A stretch of DNA of 10,368 nt, taken from the NCBI GenBank assembly GCA_030691225.1, contig JAUYES010000527.1:1-10368 (forward strand). The letters are read 5' to 3'. Under the pieces are notes generated by a model, which was given only the letters and a program-made list of their open reading frames with translations, was not told where the DNA came from and ran no database searches. Shown here piece by piece: positions 7,263 to 10,368 of the stretch. Source of the stretch: Holophaga sp. (GTDB lineage: Bacteria > Acidobacteriota > Holophagae > Holophagales > Holophagaceae). Position numbers and translations under genes: made by a program. Position 1 is the first letter of the stretch; each line of letters opens with the position of its first letter.

Positions 7263-8078
7263 ATGACGCCCCACACAACGCTCGCCGTAATCGGTTTCGG
7301 CACCATGGGCCAAGCCATCTGCCAGGGCCTGGTGGAAACCGGTGGCCTGCCTCCCGAGCGAATCCAAGCCGCCGACCGCCACACCCACGCGCTACAGAAA
7401 CAGGCGGCAAGCCTTGGTATTACCCTGACCGGAAATGCAGCCGCTACGGCCCGAAATGCCGAGATTGTGCTGCTCTGCGTGAAGCCCCGAGAGCTCGGCG
7501 AACTCCTGGAAGGTCTCCAGCGCGAAGGTGCCCTGGATCACAAACCCCTGGTGATCTCCATCGCAGCCGGGGTCGGTTTGAAGTTCCTCGAGGAACACCT
7601 TCCCCAGGGCACTCCCGTCATTCGCGCCATGCCCAACACGCCCTGCTCCGTTCGTTGTGGCATGACGGTGCTTTCACCCGGCCATGCGGCCACCGAGGCC
7701 CATCTCGGACAAGCCCGCCAGTTTTTCGAACCCCTGGGCCGAGTCATGGACCTGGAAGAAAAGCACATGGACGCCGTGACGGGCCTCAGCGCCTCGGGCC
7801 CCGCCTTCATCTTCGTGATCCTGGAAGCCCTCGCCGAAGGCGGCGTGCAATGCGGCCTGCCTCGCGCCGTCGCCATCGAATTGGCCGCTCAGATGACCCT
7901 GGGCGCCGCATCCATGGTGCTGCAAACCGGCAAACATCCCGCCGCCCTCAAGGATGAAGTAACCACGCCCGCCGGGTGCACCATCGCGGGGCTCTTGGCG
8001 CTGGAGGATGGCCGTATTCGTTCCGTGGTGGCGCGCGGCATCGAGCGGGCGACCCAGGTGGCCGCGGGATTGGGCTAA
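7263..8078 (+). CDS. proC: Pyrroline-5-carboxylate reductase
   Basis: 271 residues, close to the usual family length. The enzyme reduces 1-pyrroline-5-carboxylate to L-proline with NAD(P)H, the last step of proline synthesis in the cytoplasm. Seen: the N-terminal Rossmann loop GFGTMG (11-16), VKP (73-75), RAMPNTP (121-127), the helical-domain signature TGLSASGPAF (173-182), and DEVTTPAGCTIAGL (231-244), the substrate-site region. ATG 7263 is preceded by GGAGG (7254-7258) at a short 4-nt spacing. A terminator lies just upstream of the ribosome site, so expression probably depends on read-through or on an undetected promoter. The TAA stop (8076-8078) is the first triplet of a MITE-like inverted repeat, so the original C-terminal end may have been replaced by the insertion. 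Confidence 0.95.
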   Translation: MTPHTTLAVIGFGTMGQAICQGLVETGGLPPERIQAADRHTHALQKQAASLGITLTGNAAATARNAEIVLLCVKPRELGELLEGLQREGALDHKPLVISIAAGVGLKFLEEHLPQGTPVIRAMPNTPCSVRCGMTVLSPGHAATEAHLGQARQFFEPLGRVMDLEEKHMDAVTGLSASGPAFIFVILEALAEGGVQCGLPRAVAIELAAQMTLGAASMVLQTGKHPAALKDEVTTPAGCTIAGLLALEDGRIRSVVARGIERATQVAAGLG

Positions 8079-8108
8079 GGCGCTATCACGGAATAACTAT
8101 GGTGATTG
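8076..8108 (+). repeat. Left terminal inverted repeat of the MITE-like element
   Basis: 33 bp, 30 of which are complementary to 8318-8350. Its first three bases are the proC stop codon. Confidence 0.8.
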
Positions 8109-8317
8109 CTGGTGGTCAGCCGCGTGATCCGACAAGGAGAGCGGCGAAGGGGGATGCGGGACATCCTTCGAGCCGGTCGACGAAGTCGGGCGCGCGGATG
8201 GCCACCAGCCCTACGGGTGCGGGGCGGCGGGCAGCGCCTAGCGTTGTCGATGGCCCTTGACATGGAACCACCATGCCTGCGGGCCATCTCCTACCCAGGC
8301 TTGCCCGGCGCTCTGCA

Positions 8318-8350
8318 CAATCATCATCGTTATTCCGTGACAGCGCCTTA
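8318..8350 (-). repeat. Right terminal inverted repeat of the MITE-like element
   Basis: 33 bp, inverted partner of 8076-8108. It ends 63 bp before the glnS start and contains GTGACA (8337-8342, 5 of 6 to a -35 box), but I see no matching -10 box at the right distance. Confidence 0.8.
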
Positions 8351-8413
8351 GTTGCTGCCACTCCGGCCCTATCCCTGCTAGTACTTATCCTTCGCCTTTT
8401 TTACGGAATCCCC

Positions 8414-10114
8414 ATGACCCACGAATCCCCCGAACCCAAAAGCCTCCACTTCATTGAAGAGATCATGGAGGCCGACTTGGCCTCGGACAAGCACGCCGGG
8501 CGCATCATGACGCGCTTTCCGCCGGAGCCCAACGGCTATCTGCACATCGGCCATGCGAAATCCATCTGCATCAATTTCGGCCTGGCGAAGAAATACGGCG
8601 GAAAGACCAACCTGCGCTTCGATGACACCAACCCCGTGAAGGAAGACATCGAGTATGTGGATTCCATTCGCGAGGATGTGCACTGGCTGGGCTTTGGCTG
8701 GGAGAACGAATTCTTTGCCTCGGACTACTTCCAGTTCCTGTACGACTACGCCGAGTACTTGATCCAGCAGGGCAAGGCCTACGTGTGCGATCTCTCGGAT
8801 GAGGCCATCAAGGAATATCGCGGCAACTTCTATACGCCCGGCAAGGAAAGCCCCTTCCGCACGCGCAGTGCGGAAGAGAATCTGGATCTCTTCCGCCGCA
8901 TGCGGGCCGGTGAATTCGCCGATGGTTCCCGAACGCTACGCGCCAAGATCGATATGCAATCCCCCAACATGAACCTGCGCGATCCGTTGATGTACCGCAT
9001 CAAGCGCGCCCATCACCATCGCACCGGCGATGCTTGGCTGATCTACCCGATGTATGACTACGCCCACGGCGTGTGCGATGCCATCGAGACCATTACGCAC
9101 AGCATCTGCACCCTGGAATTTGAGGATCACCGTCCGCTGTACGAGTGGTTCTTGGAGCAAGACGTCGATGGCAAATTCTTCAAACGCCCCCTGCCCCGCC
9201 AGATCGAATTTGCGCGTTTGAACCTCACGCATACCGTCATGAGCAAACGGCGTCTGCTGCAGCTCGTGCAGGAAAACCAAGTGCGCGGCTGGGACGATCC
9301 CCGCATGCCCACCATCTGCGGACTGCGCCGCCGGGGTTACACCCCCGAAGCCGTGCGGGCCTTTGCGGAACATGTGGGTGTGGCCAAACGCGACATGGTG
9401 GCCGATGTTGAACTGCTTGAGCACTGCATCCGTCAGGATCTAGAGCTGCACGCACCCCGCGCCATGGCCGTGCTGCGACCCCTGAAGCTCGTCATCACCA
9501 ACATGACGGAAGCCGAAGGCTTCGAGGTGGAATTGCCCCGGCACCCGGAGCTTCCCGAGCTGGGTTCCCGCACCATTCCCTTCACCAATGAACTCTGGAT
9601 CGATCAGGATGATTTCCGCGAGGAAGCTCCTAAGAAATGGTTCCGCCTCGCTCCCGGCGCCGAGGTTCGTCTGCGCGGCGCCGCCCTCGTCACTTGCCAA
9701 GAGATCATCAAGGATGCCGAAGGCAATGTCGTCGAACTTCGTTGCACCTGGGACCCAGCCTCCAAGGGCGGCAATGCGCCCGATGGCCGCAAGGTCAAAG
9801 GCACCATCCATTGGGTGAGCGCGAAGCACGCCATCAACGCCGAAGTGCGTGTCTACGAGCAGCTCTTCCTGGCCAACGACCCCATGGATGTTCCAGCAGG
9901 TCAGGATTGGCATCAGGGCATCAACCCCAATAGCCTGGAAATCATCACCGCCCAACTCGAACCCAGCCTAGCTGAAGCCAAGCCCGGCGAGCGTTTCCAG
10001 TTCGAGCGCACGGGCTATTTCGCCGTGGACCTAGATTCCCAACCGGGAGCGCTGGTGTTCAACCGCACCGTGGGGTTGAAAGATAGCTGGGCGAAAATCG
10101 AAGCGAAGGGCTAA
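8414..10114 (+). CDS. glnS: Glutamine--tRNA ligase
   Basis: 566 residues. The enzyme charges tRNA-Gln with glutamine using ATP, in the cytoplasm. It is a class I synthetase: [16 protein letters not shown] (35-50) carries the HIGH motif at 44-47, and VMSKRR (275-280) is the KMSKS loop in the MSKR form typical of GlnRS. The segments [15 protein letters not shown] (67-81), [16 protein letters not shown] (210-225) and [19 protein letters not shown] (292-310) separate it from GluRS. The C-terminal anticodon-binding beta-barrels are complete and end with [16 protein letters not shown], so it is full length. The frame is open back to 8273, but that part lies in the MITE-like element; ATG 8414 starts where family similarity begins (only a weak GGA at 8406-8408 precedes it). 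Its presence suggests direct Gln-tRNA charging rather than sole reliance on the GatCAB route. Spacing from proC argues for separate transcription. Confidence 0.96.
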   Translation: MTHESPEPKSLHFIEEIMEADLASDKHAGRIMTRFPPEPNGYLHIGHAKSICINFGLAKKYGGKTNLRFDDTNPVKEDIEYVDSIREDVHWLGFGWENEFFASDYFQFLYDYAEYLIQQGKAYVCDLSDEAIKEYRGNFYTPGKESPFRTRSAEENLDLFRRMRAGEFADGSRTLRAKIDMQSPNMNLRDPLMYRIKRAHHHRTGDAWLIYPMYDYAHGVCDAIETITHSICTLEFEDHRPLYEWFLEQDVDGKFFKRPLPRQIEFARLNLTHTVMSKRRLLQLVQENQVRGWDDPRMPTICGLRRRGYTPEAVRAFAEHVGVAKRDMVADVELLEHCIRQDLELHAPRAMAVLRPLKLVITNMTEAEGFEVELPRHPELPELGSRTIPFTNELWIDQDDFREEAPKKWFRLAPGAEVRLRGAALVTCQEIIKDAEGNVVELRCTWDPASKGGNAPDGRKVKGTIHWVSAKHAINAEVRVYEQLFLANDPMDVPAGQDWHQGINPNSLEIITAQLEPSLAEAKPGERFQFERTGYFAVDLDSQPGALVFNRTVGLKDSWAKIEAKG

Positions 10115-10270
10115 TTGTTTCGCTCGAAGAAAATGCCGTTGGCAATCAGAAAACGGAGCTGAACCCTAGAGATCACAGCGAAGCTCTACCGCAGAAAAGA
10201 GATTCTCGGGTTTCTCAGGGGCGGCAAGCAGAAATAGCGATCACGGTCTCGTTTTTGGGAAAACAGATGA

Positions 10271-10296
10271 ACCGCCAAGGCGGTAAGACGCCAAGA
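10271..10296 (+). repeat. Three tandem 8-bp units, consensus CGCCAAGR, with a small hairpin
   Basis: Units are CGCCAAGG (10273-10280), CGGTAAGA (10281-10288) and CGCCAAGA (10289-10296). The first two also form the hairpin ACCGCC-AA-GGCGGT (10271-10284). The pattern is like short-period intergenic repeats that occur many times in some genomes. Confidence 0.5.
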
Positions 10297-10329
10297 AAAA
10301 CACTCGAACACAAGTGCAGCAGGTCGCCG

Positions 10330-10368
10330 GATCCCGCCTCGCGGGATCTCCGCTGCCTTTGCAGCGGA
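10330..10368. repeat. Two back-to-back perfect hairpins (REP-like)
   Basis: GATCCCGC (10330-10337) pairs with GCGGGATC (10341-10348) around CTC. With no gap, TCCGCTGC (10349-10356) pairs with GCAGCGGA (10361-10368) around CTTT. Both stems are perfect 8-bp stems. There is no T-run inside the window, so a terminator is not supported; the element may continue past the edge. Confidence 0.6.

Larger units (their letters stand above)
8076..8350. mobile_element. MITE-like element with 33-bp terminal inverted repeats
   Basis: The left end (8076-8108, beginning TAAGGCGCTATCACGG) and right end (8318-8350, ending CCGTGACAGCGCCTTA) are inverted copies that match at 30 of 33 positions; the mismatches fall at 8085/8341, 8098/8328 and 8102/8324. 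The flanking pair C8075/G8351 extends the symmetry by one base. The 275-bp unit has no credible gene inside; frames crossing it lack any recognisable protein or ribosome site. The interior forms two sub-arms: 8108-8118 pairs with 8199-8209, and the right half holds nested stems (8249-8256 with 8281-8288, 8261-8265 with 8271-8275). I found no clear target-site duplication. It is likely a non-autonomous element mobilised by a transposase elsewhere in the genome; the family is not identified. Confidence 0.75.
10115..10368. other. Gene-free tail after glnS with dispersed-repeat sequence
   Basis: No convincing frame or ribosome site is seen in these 254 bp. Base use is more A-rich than in the genes. 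The stretch contains GAGATTCTCGGGTTTCTC (10200-10217), an imperfect inverted repeat, CAGATGAACCGCCAAG, and tandem CGCCAAGA-like units, then two hairpins at the window edge. This phrasing resembles degenerate intergenic repeats of environmental bacteria (from memory, unverified). No clear terminator for glnS stands out. Confidence 0.5.

Noticed and set aside
7145..7957. 270-residue plus-strand frame overlapping proC
   Set aside because: It is an Arg/Pro-rich frame-shifted shadow of proC with no domain.
8071..8355. Target-site duplication around the MITE-like element
   Set aside because: The flanks (GGGC / TTGC) show no direct repeat; only palindromic CTAAG/CTTAG, which is part of the inverted repeat.
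8273..8413. Upstream extension of glnS to 8273
   Set aside because: This part is MITE-like sequence and AT-richer leader; GlnRS similarity begins just after ATG 8414.
8352..8413. Promoter for glnS using TTGCTG at 8352
   Set aside because: No -10-like hexamer at 16-18 nt; TAGTAC and TATCCC are at the wrong distance.

Overview
This 10.4 kb window looks like chromosomal DNA from a free-living Gram-negative-type bacterium with moderately high GC. Genes are closely packed and most have clear Shine-Dalgarno sites. Two secreted M14-family proteins, a bacterial GlnRS and the style of the intergenic repeats would fit Acidobacteriota (for example the Holophagae) or a similar environmental phylum. That assignment is an inference from memory of protein style and no marker here proves it.

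Layout. Positions 2-454 hold the C-terminal third of an M19 membrane dipeptidase. It is followed by a tightly coupled run: a secreted M14 carboxypeptidase homologue that has lost its active site (526-2559), a paralogue with an intact active site that overlaps it by ATGA (2556-4358), and a repeat protein predicted to be an eight-bladed beta-propeller (4369-5631). Convergent to this run is a PLP-dependent class I/II aminotransferase (5663-6988, minus strand). A 274-bp divergent region follows, with candidate promoters in both directions and, on the plus strand, a structured leader of about 150 nt that ends in a strong intrinsic terminator just before proC. proC (7263-8078) encodes pyrroline-5-carboxylate reductase. 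A 275-bp MITE-like element with 33-bp terminal inverted repeats begins at the proC stop codon. Then comes glnS (8414-10114), followed by a gene-free tail of 254 bp with short tandem repeats and two back-to-back perfect hairpins.

How the parts fit. The dipeptidase and the M14 pair suggest peptide breakdown in the periplasm or outside the cell. The aminotransferase, proC and glnS are amino-acid metabolism and tRNA charging genes. The most interesting points are: (1) the tandem M14 pair, in which one copy has lost all three zinc ligands, the catalytic Glu and the Asn-Arg substrate-binding pair; (2) the proC leader, which can be read as a proline attenuator (alternating Pro codons, mutually exclusive stems, terminator) or as a separate small RNA; (3) the MITE whose end supplies the proC stop codon; and (4) the uncharacterised propeller protein cotranscribed with the peptidases. 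I saw no CRISPR array, tRNA, rRNA, transposase or defence gene.
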